Assembly (NCBI GenBank): GCA_030248295.1
Contig: JASANH010001723.1
Span: 310,001 to 374,000 of the forward strand
Reading direction: 5' to 3'
Length of the DNA: 64,000 bases
Source: Mesodorylaimus sp. YZB2_4
Lineage: Eukaryota > Nematoda > Enoplea > Dorylaimida > Dorylaimidae
Shown: piece after piece, positions 12,012 through 22,097 of the stretch
Layout of the letters: each line of letters starts with the position of its first letter
Numbering within the stretch: position 1 is the stretch's first letter
Notes under the pieces: model-generated
Databases searched by the model: none
Seen by the model: only the letters and a program-made list of their open reading frames with translations
Told to the model about the DNA's origin: nothing
Position numbers and translations under genes: made by a program

Positions 12012-14154
12012 TCATTTTCCGCTAGTCACTGCCCCACCAGCCGGCCGCTCGCTGCCTACCACGCTTTCAGCGATGAACAACTTGCTCAGGTTTTGCGCTG
12101 AGACCTAAACATAAGACGACTGAACTGAATAGTGGTCAGAACGAGTGAATGAGCAGACTCGCCTGTAACGTGTGGTCGACATGGGCTTTCACTTCCGAAG
12201 CCGCCAGCATTCCGTCCAACATGCTTGGAATATTTGGAATTCGGAACATTTTGCCCAACTCCTCTTCAACAGGAAGAGGCGGCTCGCCACGACTTCGACG
12301 GCTTTCATTTTCTAACATCTAAAGAAAAGACAACTTGACTTCAGTTCAGTTTTGCTGTATGACAAACTGTAGTAGCACACTCGTACGCCACAGAACTGAC
12401 ACAAAGTGAGCCTCACGTCAGCGACTTACCCTCTTTTGAAGCCAGTTCTCTTTCAAAGCGTCGTGACGTTGTTTTGCGACAACGTACTTATTGAACTTAT
12501 TCGTCTCTTGGTTCAACGACTCGACATGGCCCATAAGTTGGCGAAGACATTTTTCCAACGATCCGCTAAAACAGTAGCAAAATTAACCCATCGGGCTGTG
12601 GTCAGTTATTCAACCACCCCTGTCGGCCTTTGACCAGCAAAACTGAGTAGTACGTACCTGCTTCCCAAATCCAGTGCTTGTTTGGCTGGCCCTGGTTTCT
12701 TGGCCAAAGCGAATTCACAAAGCGCTACGTTGACCAAATGAGAGTTCTTGATCTTAATGGGTAGTTCTTCAAACAATTTCTCGTATGTCAAACCAGCTTT
12801 TTTGATACTATCGGGCGAGAAATCCTTGTAACATAAATTCATCGCTTCCGTTGAAAGCCGATAAGCCTTCAGGCTTAGCAGGCCTTGTCCAGATTTTACC
12901 GGATCTACCAGCAGAAACTGAATGGTCAACAAAGAAGCTAAAATAAAACAGCCCTGAAAAAGGATCTTACCGTAAACGAGCACGATGCTATCATCGATCA
13001 GACTCTGATAATCGAACATAGACTCCACGAACGCTTCGTTGAAACAAGCGCCGAATGGTGCACTTTGGTACCATCCCAACAGCAAGTAATCCACGTTGAC
13101 ATGTCGAAACATTTTCAGCATGGACTCTTGATGCTTTGCTGAAAAACAATGATGAACCAGCGTCATTTATTAGGCAAACGCTGGTAAGAGAGTACAGACC
13201 TAACGCTTCCTCGTCGTCTTCACTTTTTAGCTTTGGCATCGGAAAGCAGTTGGTCACTTCTAGACGCTGGTCTTCTGAAGATACCAAGCCAGTCAGATAT
13301 CCTTGGGCTAAATCACCGGCGCCAGTCCGCTCATTTTCGGCGTGTTTGATGATCTTTAAAACGACCTGGAAAGAAAAGTCGTTTCAATTAGCTTTTTAAT
13401 TTAATTGATGACCACGAATAGAGGAATCAGTTTATGAAGTGTACTCAAAAACAAAAATGGCGCTTTTGCAGTTTGTTGCCTTATTTCTTGAATCCAGTCC
13501 ATCTAGCCTAAGCCTAAGGCTAAGACTCAGCCCAAATCCAGCCTATCCTAGCCTAAGCCAAAGACTAAGCCTATATCCAGCCTGTCATAGCCTAAGCCTG
13601 CGCCTAAGGCTTAGACTAAGCCTATATCCAGCCTGTCATAGCCTAAGCCTACGCCTAAGGCTTAGACTAAGCCTAAGCCTATCCCAAAGCCTATTGGGGG
13701 GGACAAAGTGCAAAAGCGCCACAAAAATCTGTTTTTATGTAAGCCTAATTAGTTTAAAGTCATAGGCTTGGATGAAATAGGGAATTTGTTACGTCATATC
13801 ATGGCCCTGCATTAAATTCTGTTGGTAAACCTGTTAGAATGGAGATGCCAGGGTACTTTGCAATGTCACAGTTCTTCATTCTATAGGGCCCATCCAAAAC
13901 AACTATACTTCGGGAAAACCTTGGCTCGGAAAGCCATGGTTCCATCACACTAAAATCGACAGAAATTTAAAAAAATATGGGCTATTGGGCTATGTATATT
14001 GATATTATTAGTATCTTTTAGCCTATATTTCGTGGCAGGGCTTCTTCCCGAAAAACAAATAATAAAATTAAAGTTCTTCTCAAAGTAAGCGAACGTCAAA
14101 TTAACACAAGTACCCTACCAAACTTTCAATCTGAACGTAGTTCGCTTTTTGCAT
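12012..14154 (-). CDS. EIF3H: Eukaryotic translation initiation factor 3 subunit H
   Basis: Seven minus-strand exons (14154-14119, 13365-13200, 13138-12971, 12904-12658, 12565-12430, 12318-12163, 12104-12012) encode 321 residues, against 352 in human. eIF3h is an MPN-domain subunit of the eIF3 complex that helps load mRNA on the 40S ribosome. Matches run the whole length: YVQIESL then VVLKIIKHAE, RLEVTNCFPMP, FRHVNVDYLLLGWYQS, DPVKSGQGLLSLKAYRL, IKNSHLVNVAL, ESRRSRGEPPLPVEEELGK and a C-terminal SAQNLSKLFIAE. The MPN domain lacks the JAMM metal motif, as expected for this non-catalytic member. The tiny first exon (12 codons) is separated by a 753-bp intron holding a minisatellite. Intron 6 starts with GC instead of GT (CAG|GCGAGT at 12162-12157). 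It is head-to-head with the RNFT-like gene. Confidence 0.93.
13498..13695. repeat. Minisatellite of GCCTAA (TTAGGC)-like units
   Basis: About 200 bp made of variants of GCCTAA/GGCTTA in intron 1 of eIF3h. It has a higher-order period of about 51 bp: the string CCTGTCATAG recurs at 13581 and 13632 inside near-identical surroundings. The hexamer complement, TTAGGC, is the telomere repeat known from nematodes, but the units here are degenerate and interstitial. This is simple-repeat DNA; no coding role is claimed. Confidence 0.85.
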
Positions 14155-14689
14155 CGGCCGAGTCAGAGGGGCTTCTGCGGCCGCTTGACTGTAATTTGCT
14201 GGTCCAGACATTCAGAATCTAAAAATGCAGGCTTTGGGAATTCAAGTCAAATTACCAATGATGACAAAATATCCAGCAAGAAAGAAATTTATCTACCTAC
14301 TTAATTTCTTTAATTTTTTTGCCAATCGCGACATTGGAAAACAACCTTGCTGGTGCCATGGACTTGCTGCTGCGCGATAGACTAAATGAAAGATAGTTTT
14401 GGCATTTCACTAAAAATATTGGAAGATACTAAAGTGCAGGTTTAAGCAGTATTTTAAAAGGATTTAGGGCTTAAATATTTTTATTTAGTCATTAATAAGT
14501 GGCAATTTATGTAGAAAATGCATAAAAGGTTATTCCTGAATCTCTAATTTACATCTGAAATCCGAAGTCACGATCCTACAGTAGGTACGTGCATGATTGA
14601 ATAGGTAGATACATTACATTCATCATATCCTTCGATTGGTCATTGGAAAGTGTCTTTTCCAAATCGAGATTGCCGTTCTCAAACGAAAT

Positions 14690-17076
14690 ATGTCTGCGGG
14701 GCCGTCTCAGAACGGCGGAGCTGGCGGGTTGGGCGAGCGAAGGCAATTTTTCAATGATCGACGATTCACGGTTGCCGGCCCTCAACGTCTTCGCCAAAAC
14801 GTCCAGGATTTGCTAACTCAGTTTAACCGCCAGGTAATTTACACGGTTCTCATTTTTATGCCTTATAATTTAGCCATGAACATTCCTAGTACCTACTTAA
14901 AGCCTACAGTGTGGAGTGTCTGACGGTTGGGTTCGATCATGCAATCACATTCTTGCTTTTTCAGTTCGCGACCGATAACCCTCATCTGCTTCATGAATTG
15001 GCCGATCAGTTGAACCGCTTACAAGATTTGCTATCGACTAATCCTAACGGTAACAACGCTGTTGCTGCTCAGCAAAATGGAAATCCTGCAGGGAATGGAG
15101 TCGATGTTGCTGGGCCGTCCAATGTGGATGCTGCACGACAGCGATTCCGTAAGTGTCTGGACCGTTTCCTTTGGTAAAGAAAATGTCTGTGCGATTTTTA
15201 GCTAATCTTCAAGCATTGCTGGATAGTGAGGCCAGTAACACAGGAAATGAAAGTCAGGTAGGTATTTTGTCTGTCCTTGGGAGTGGATTCTCCTTTTCTT
15301 TTGGGCGGATCGTGAGCCAAAGTCTATATCGCCGTAGGTGCGGAAACGAACTACATGCGAGGGGAGGAGGTGGTTACGATACACCATGATCTAAGGCACG
15401 TAATTTCGTGTAAAATTTCAAAGAATGTCTGTCACTAGATTGTGCTGTCAAGTTAGGAATCACACGACTGAGATGACGGGGCATGAACTGAAAAACGTAG
15501 CGCAAATAAATCTGAAGTTTGGAGCTGATGGGATACGAAATACTTTTTTTAGTCGCTATCAATGGACGACGATATTCGCGACGAGCCAGAAGATGGCTCG
15601 AGTCCATCAAACGCAATGCCGAGCGACTCGGTGGTTTTAAACATGGAGATAGATTCCGACGGGAATTTTCGCTTTGATGGTGGTAAACACACAGCAGCCA
15701 TGAGAGAGAGCGTGATAGAGTCCTAAGCTTTGTAAGTGACTTTTCAGGCCCCGCTCCAGCTGGTGGTCAAGCAGCTCCGGCGCCGGCACAGCAAGGTCAA
15801 GCTCCAGCGGTGAACCCTGACGCCGAATGGCAACGACTCGTTGCAGCGTTGCGAGCTCCAGAAATGCAGCGCATTATTCGAACGGTCCTAAATTTCGGAC
15901 CTTTTGTGGTCATCTTGATGATGAAATGGATGCTTACGTACGCTGCAGGTAAGATGGCCCTCAGAGATCACTGCTATTATCCATTACGACACCTATTGCT
16001 TATTTTAGGCATTATTATGTTAATCAGCTTGCTCGCCACATTCTTGTACGCGGAGAATGTGATCGAAACTGTTATCGGATCGTCTCGGTCGCAGCAAACC
16101 CCCAAATGGCGCTTATTGTCCACGATTATTCTGCTGGTGTTAAACATCGGCGGGCTATATTTCTTCTTTGCGAAAGAAAACCTATATTTAGCGTGAGTAC
16201 TCGTTATTCGTTCGTACTTGTTATTCGTTAGGTCTTTCGCTTGTCCTTATCGCCTTTGCAACTGCAGCTTAATCTTTCAACGAACGTTGCCATTGCTGGA
16301 AGACAATGCCAAACACTTGTCATTTTTGACGCTATTCTGGCTTATCATCACGACGGACTTTGTGGCAAAATTCATTTTCATGGTGGCCAAATGTCTGGTA
16401 GTCTCTGGGCCGACCCTCGTTGCTGCTCATCGACGCAAAGTAAGGTCGTGGTTTTTCACGTTCGAATCTTGGCTAACTTATACCCACATTACAGGCTCAG
16501 GCGTACCAGTGGCTGGAATACACGTCGCACATGTATCGGCACTGGCTGCCCACGCTGCCTTGGTCGTATTATCTGACTGCTACAAGCGACACCAATGGCT
16601 ATGTACATAATGGCCTGTGCACTATTCTGTTCCTGGCTTATTTGTTTCTGAAGGTAGTGCTAACGTTTTTGGCAATGCTGAAATTTAGGTAGTGTTAGAA
16701 TTTGTATTTTAGGTGAAGCTGTTCCGTGCCAAACTAAGCCGCTGGTGGAAATCGACGATATCGTTGCTGCGTCCAACCTCGTTCGGATACAGTCCATCGA
16801 CAACGGAGCTGATGAAAACGGGTCCAACTTGCTCGATTTGCTACGGCGAGTTCTCGAATCCGGTTCAGCTGACTTGCAAGGTAAGAAGTGTGCTCGGTTA
16901 GGTCATTTGGTTTGGGATGCTGAACTGGCCTATCGTTACAGCACATATTCTGCGAGGAATGCGTGATGACGTGGCTGGACAAGCAGAAGACGTGTCCGAT
17001 GTGCCGAACTCAAATAATTACTGGTGACAACGACTGGAAAGACGGGAAAACGTCTTACTGCGTGCAATTGGTCTAG
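14690..17076 (+). CDS. RNFT-type membrane RING-finger E3 ubiquitin ligase
   Basis: Ten exons (14690-14833, 14965-15148, 15202-15257, 15553-15682, 15748-15948, 16009-16192, 16268-16439, 16495-16653, 16713-16880, 16942-17076) give about 510 residues. The N-terminal third is low-complexity (Gly/Asn/Ala/Gln-rich). Several membrane spans follow (VLNFGPFVVILMMKW; IIMLISLLATFLYA; LLSTIILLVLNIGGLYFFF; FLTLFWLIITTDFVAKFIF). A C-terminal C3HC4 RING starts at CSICYGEFSNPVQL, continues through CKHIFCEECV and ends at CPMC. Span order and the C-terminal RING match RNFT1/RNFT2, ER membrane ubiquitin ligases linked to ER quality control. The chosen ATG starts MSAGPSQNGG; an in-frame upstream ATG at 14636 would add 18 residues. 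RNFT1 and RNFT2 cannot be separated. Confidence 0.88.
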
Positions 17077-17809
17077 CCGTTCCCATGAGCATTGTATGCC
17101 GTATTTAGAACCTTTGGTTTCCGTTTTGGCTGTTCTAGTTGAATCTGCTTTCCTGGCTTTCTATCTGGATGATTCCTTGAGATGTATAACTACTCAGATC
17201 GAATGCCCTTTTAATGCTGTCTGAAGAAATGTTTCTGGCAGGTGGGTTGTTCATACAGTACAGTAGAAATGCGCGCAGGCGGGTTTGCGTGCGAGTGCGC
17301 GCTCATAACTTTCTTTGACGAAGGACTTGGGTTTCCAGAAGTAACAGTAATTGCTTGGTGGCGAGCGCCGGTCGTGTCTGGCGTGCTCGTTCTGGGAGAC
17401 GAAGTGGGGGTCTGTTGAAGACCAAGAAATAATTGCTTGGGACTCGAACCGATTGGAGCTTTGTCCCTGGGCGAAGAATGGTGCCTTATTTTTTGGGCCA
17501 GGAACATTGCACGCAATTAATACCTGCTAGTCGTTGGGCGTTTTTCAATTTCAGCCTTTCCCTCGTCACGCCTTTGTTTCCGTTGTGGCCATGTTTTCTA
17601 GCTTGTTAGAGTAGGAAGGTGCTCGGCCGAGTCTCAACGCAAATAATCAATAGACGAAAGCAGGCCCAAATAATCGATAGCACGTGCTGGGGTGGCTCGA
17701 GCGAGTGAAGCTTAAAGCACCGGTTTCATTGCCCTTTTCCTCAGTCACGCCAAGAGGTAGCTCCGCGATCGGTCTCGTTTGCTAGTGTTGACTACTAACA
17801 CGTCCAAGA

Positions 17810-18830
17810 ATGGCGAATGTTAAGGATTTGGTAAGAGGTTCCTTATGTGGCGTTGATTGTGTCCAGTAGCCAAACATGGTCGGGCCGTTTAGGCTCAGCG
17901 TTACGGAGTTACCGAAGGCGAGATCAGGACGTATGTGGAGGAGTTTCGAAATATGGACAGGGACCGGGATCAGTTCATCGACGCTGTAGAACTGCAGCGT
18001 GCTCTGAACCAGCTGGGCCAACCAGTCACCCTGGCGCAAGCTGAGAAGATGGTCAAACTGGCTGACTCGAATGGTGAGTGTCCTGCTGTGGACAGTGTGT
18101 GCCTATACACTCACACGCGTCTGTCCTAGATGACGGCAAGGTGGACTTGGAGGAGTTCCTAACTGTGCTTATACGCACGGGCAAGTGGAAACAGCAGCCC
18201 AATATCGAGCAGGAAGCCCTGGTGGCATTCCAAGCGTTCGATGTCAACAACGATGGTTTCATATCGGCCGATGAACTGCGCAACACCATGGCCAAGCTTG
18301 GTCAGGTATTGACCAAGAAGGAGGCCGAGCAGATGCTAAAAGCCTTCGATAAGAATGGAGATGGCCGTATTTGCTATACAGGTATACCATCCAGGCCAGT
18401 ACCGTACCCCGCTCCAGACTACCTCGATCGTGATGTCTCATCGGAGACACGACGGGAGAGGAATCGATCTTGATTCGGCTATTGCCATGGCCGCGTTGAG
18501 AAATAGTGCTTACATGATTTGTTATCCCTGAAAGAGAAACGTCAATGGCCCGCGCCGAAGTGTTGGCAAGCAGATAGGCGAAGAGGCATCGAGAGTAGCG
18601 ATCGGTTTGATTAATGTTGACCCCAGGGAAAAGCGGGCCAGCTTTTATCAGCCTCATCTCTGCCAGAGCTGAGAAAAAGAGCAATCTAAAACCCGTAGAC
18701 GAAAAAAAAGAATTGCACCGGCCTGACAATTACTCTCGCCCAAAATTGGTACTCGCCCCCTGCCAACGCCTTCTCAAATCGTTTTCTCATTTCAGAATTC
18801 CTGGAATCCTATAAAACTATGCTATCGTGA
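17810..18830 (+). CDS. Calmodulin-like protein with four EF-hands
   Basis: Four exons (17810-17830, 17899-18073, 18130-18381, 18796-18830) encode about 160 residues. Four EF-hand loops are visible: DRDRDQFIDAVE, DSNDDGKVDLEE, DVNNDGFISADE and DKNGDGRICYTE. The last three have full sets of acidic calcium ligands at positions 1, 3, 5 and 12. The linker between the lobes is longer and differs from calmodulin (RTGKWKQQPNIEQE), and overall identity looks moderate, so this is a calmodulin relative rather than calmodulin itself. Exon 2 has two in-frame candidate acceptors six bases apart (17892 and 17898), so a two-residue variant is possible. The last intron (414 bp) precedes a tiny final exon of 11 codons and a stop. 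Confidence 0.88.
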
Positions 18831-20120
18831 GCAGCAGCCTTGGCACGGCGGCTTGTCAATTTGGGCATCATCTATGCGAAAAAGACATGCTTTATGCACT
18901 GGTTGTTTCTGGTATTTAGCAAACTTTACTGGCTTTCATGCGCGCAATTATCGGAATGCGGGGAGTGCGATTGTGTAGTTTGCTTAGACTTTACTGGCGG
19001 GCTTAAATAGATGAGATGGGAGTGACGTTGTGATCGTGATGATGTAAGGCTGGTAATCGTATATGCAGACTGGCTTTTACTGACGTTCGATGTCGAGTGG
19101 ACGGTTTGCAAAAGCAAAGTATATATGTAAGGCAAGAAAATCAATGTCTTCTTTCGTCATTTGGAAAAGCCGAGCTTGTACTTCATACATAATACATAGA
19201 CGAACAAGAAGCAACTCGCGAAAAAGGCAAATTCTGACCGCCCAGCAAACTGATTTCATTTTCTTGCTAACCGGAAGTTCAACGAAAGCCTAGGCAGGAA
19301 AAAGACATACGCCCGAGCACTTAGCGCGTTGACATTGGCCAATTAGAATTGTGTTTATTCCGTTCCATTAAATAGACCTCCTGAAAACAGACCCTACCTC
19401 CTACAGTCTATTCAGCATCAATGCACTTGTCTTTTATGCAGTTCAATAAGGGGTCCCTGAGCGCGCTGCTGTTCAAAATTTCACGCCTCCACATTTCAGT
19501 CTCCTGTGAAAACCTCTTGGGCAGTAGGTAAGTGGTGGGTGCAGTTTGTACACTACACCCACTTCAATGAGCTTCGGTCTTTCATTTGCTTGAAAACAAA
19601 AAGTGCTTTCTTGAAAGAGGCACCGAGGTAACCGTAGTCCGAGTTGGCTTCGGTCAAAGAAGCGTGCGAAGGTTAGCAACGGCGTTCTCATAATGGCGCT
19701 ACTTTGGTCTTCTGTAGCAAGAAAAAGGCTAGGTTTCTCGAACATGGCGAAAAACGGGAGCTACTCAAGGTTGGTAGGTGAAAACATCATTTATTTTCTG
19801 AGGCCATAAAGCCAGACGGCATTTCAATACTACATAGCCTCTTTTGGAGCAACACAAGAACTACGTCGTTACTGCCAATAGCAACGAACAGATGGCAGAG
19901 CTAGGAAAGATAAGGAAGGCTATTCGCACTCTTCCAAGACCTAAGGAGTGAATATCATGCCACAACCAAGCGCCATCGTTGGTCGTTATCAAATATTCAA
20001 GTCACGTACGGCAACCATTGACGGGTCGGCCTGTGTTGCAACTCTAGTAGGCAGGGATGGTCCCATAATAACAGGTGGGCGCACGGGGTAGGAACCCCGC
20101 ATGAGCTCGCTCTACGGACA
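18831..20120. other. Intergenic stretch, no gene recognised
   Basis: Between the calmodulin-like gene and the end of the receptor-like gene, which converge here. Only short open frames (under 95 codons) without domain signature. It presumably holds the two 3' UTRs. Confidence 0.5.
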
Positions 20121-21413
20121 TCACACAGCCACGCTCTCGAACAGTTCAAAGCCACGTTTCTTCCACATCCTTGATCTGGTGATCTCTGCGCAAAAGGCAA
20201 CTGATCCCAGACACAGGCCCATTATCCAGAGCATGATGGGTCCGTAGAAGGAATCTATCCCGATCAGATGACCTCCGTTACCTGACGGGCCGCACCGTGG
20301 TTTGTAAAGTCTGTTCAGCAGTCCTTCTTTGTAACTGAAGGCTGCTAATAAGAAAACGTCCATTTTCGGTGAGATGCTTGTCATGTTGAGAACAGGTATG
20401 GCTTTCATGATGACTGGGTATTCAATAACGCGATATTGCCACAAGCACAGATCGCCACACAGAGTTTGTACGAGATCGTCGTAAGCGAAGAAGACCAGAT
20501 CGTGCTCTTCGTTTAGCATTCGGCACACATCTGTCTGATTTCCTGTAATTACCAAAGTCTGCGGATTGGCTTCGATGATTTGAAGAATGGACTCGAATTC
20601 GGGCGGTTTGTGCAACTCCTTGTCGAGCAGAAGTCGCCATCGCCGAGTGTATTCCTCTTCCAAAATGATCCTCCTTCTCCCTATCGACATCTGTTCGGCC
20701 AAGTCCTTGAGGCTGACAAACGGGTCCAAGGGCTTGGGTTGGGCCAGCAAGGCCTTCAAATTGGATGTGTAAACTGTGAATAGGAAGAACAGGGCGAACC
20801 AGGAAATCTGATTCAGTGTCCAGGCGAGAGTGCAGTTTTGTAAACGCTGTACGATGAGTGAGACCATGGAGGCGGCTAGGATTGAAATTGTGAATGGAAC
20901 CCACGTGTTCCAACGAAATGGTGAGATTAGAAAACGGATAGGCGATTGATGCATGGACGTTGTTAGAGAGTGCATGTTAGAATACATAAAATAGGGCATC
21001 CATTCGGTGGAGCCCGTGTACTCGTACGCCCATGGCTCATCTGTTAGGGCCAAAGGAAAAGGGTATAAGTCCACTTTCCGTTCAGATACATCCGGTGCTG
21101 TCATATCAGAGAAAATGTCCAGGAAGTTCTCATCCTTGTATACGCTCAGGGTCGTATTGGTCTCCGAACTTCGAAGGAGGTTGATCAAAAATGCAGCTAT
21201 TTGGACCGGGGCTGATGGGCATGTCAGGAAAGTGTCCAAGGACTCAAGACAGTTCGGGTCATAAACGTTGTCCACAGCTACGGCCAATCGGTTTGGATAA
21301 ACTTGTTCCATACTGAAGCCGTGCTCACCTTCATACACATGGACAGTATCTAAGATAATATACAGTATACCTTGTCGCACACATAAGCGGTGGAGCGACC
21401 TGCCTTCAGTCAT
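20121..21413 (-). CDS. Ionotropic glutamate receptor-like (IR-like) protein
   Basis: A single open frame of 430 residues. A ligand-binding-domain S1-like part (about residues 30-180) is followed by a first membrane span (WVPFTISILAASMVSLIV). A second hydrophobic stretch follows closely and contains FTVYTSNLKALLAQP, equivalent to the M3 SYTANLAAFL gate of ionotropic glutamate receptors, then DPFVSLKDLAEQ as in the receptor S2 start. An S2-like domain and a last span (SFYGPIMLWIMGLCLGSVAF) complete the usual order. The M1-to-M3 spacing is too short to hold a normal re-entrant pore helix, so channel activity is doubtful. No amino-terminal domain is present, as in divergent protostome ionotropic receptors. 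The 5' end is uncertain: an AG at about 21403 could be an acceptor from an upstream exon. Annotated from the first ATG. Confidence 0.7.
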   Translation of the reverse strand: MTEGRSLHRLCVRQGILYIILDTVHVYEGEHGFSMEQVYPNRLAVAVDNVYDPNCLESLDTFLTCPSAPVQIAAFLINLLRSSETNTTLSVYKDENFLDIFSDMTAPDVSERKVDLYPFPLALTDEPWAYEYTGSTEWMPYFMYSNMHSLTTSMHQSPIRFLISPFRWNTWVPFTISILAASMVSLIVQRLQNCTLAWTLNQISWFALFFLFTVYTSNLKALLAQPKPLDPFVSLKDLAEQMSIGRRRIILEEEYTRRWRLLLDKELHKPPEFESILQIIEANPQTLVITGNQTDVCRMLNEEHDLVFFAYDDLVQTLCGDLCLWQYRVIEYPVIMKAIPVLNMTSISPKMDVFLLAAFSYKEGLLNRLYKPRCGPSGNGGHLIGIDSFYGPIMLWIMGLCLGSVAFCAEITRSRMWKKRGFELFESVAV

Positions 21414-22097
21414 TCGATGACCAAGATGGACACTGACTTCGCCCCATACCTAAGATGCACTGCTGCTAGTCTTTTCTTTCTCACTGTTTGCAAAGCGACT
21501 TATCCAAAAAGCGTTCTGACCAAAACAAGGGGTATCCAATGACCAACCATCAATAAGCAGTCCCTAGTTATCTTCGTATGTATGGTCAGTAGTGTCCAGT
21601 GTTTTTCAAATATTTGGCTCGATTCTGACTAATGGAATCCATTACGTGAGGGCTAAAATTAGCGTTAGAGTGTCCATGCAAACCTAAAGGAGAAGCTAAC
21701 AACACAACAGCATTCTTTGTATGAACTGGCTAGTCTTCCGTGAACCACTTTAACGAAATTGAGTTTACTTCGTTAGGCGCCAAGGGCTGCCAAGAGTGGG
21801 CTAAATCATTCGTGCAGAAGAATGGATCTGGTGCATCGACCTGCCCACCCTTGGCGCACTGTTTGAGGGTGCACAGTGTTTACTGTACAGATGCCCTGCA
21901 CATCTAAACAACCTCGTCGCAACTCCGAAGCAGTATACGTAGGGGCATGAGAGTAGAAGAACTACTTGTATCCTGCCCTCGCGTGAACCATAACCAGTTC
22001 AACCCACCTCTGTTCACCTCGCTTTGTAAGGAAACGGCGAATTAGTCGCGTGTGCAAGGTAGTCCCGGGCAGTCGGTCTTTTATTGATCAAACTGAC

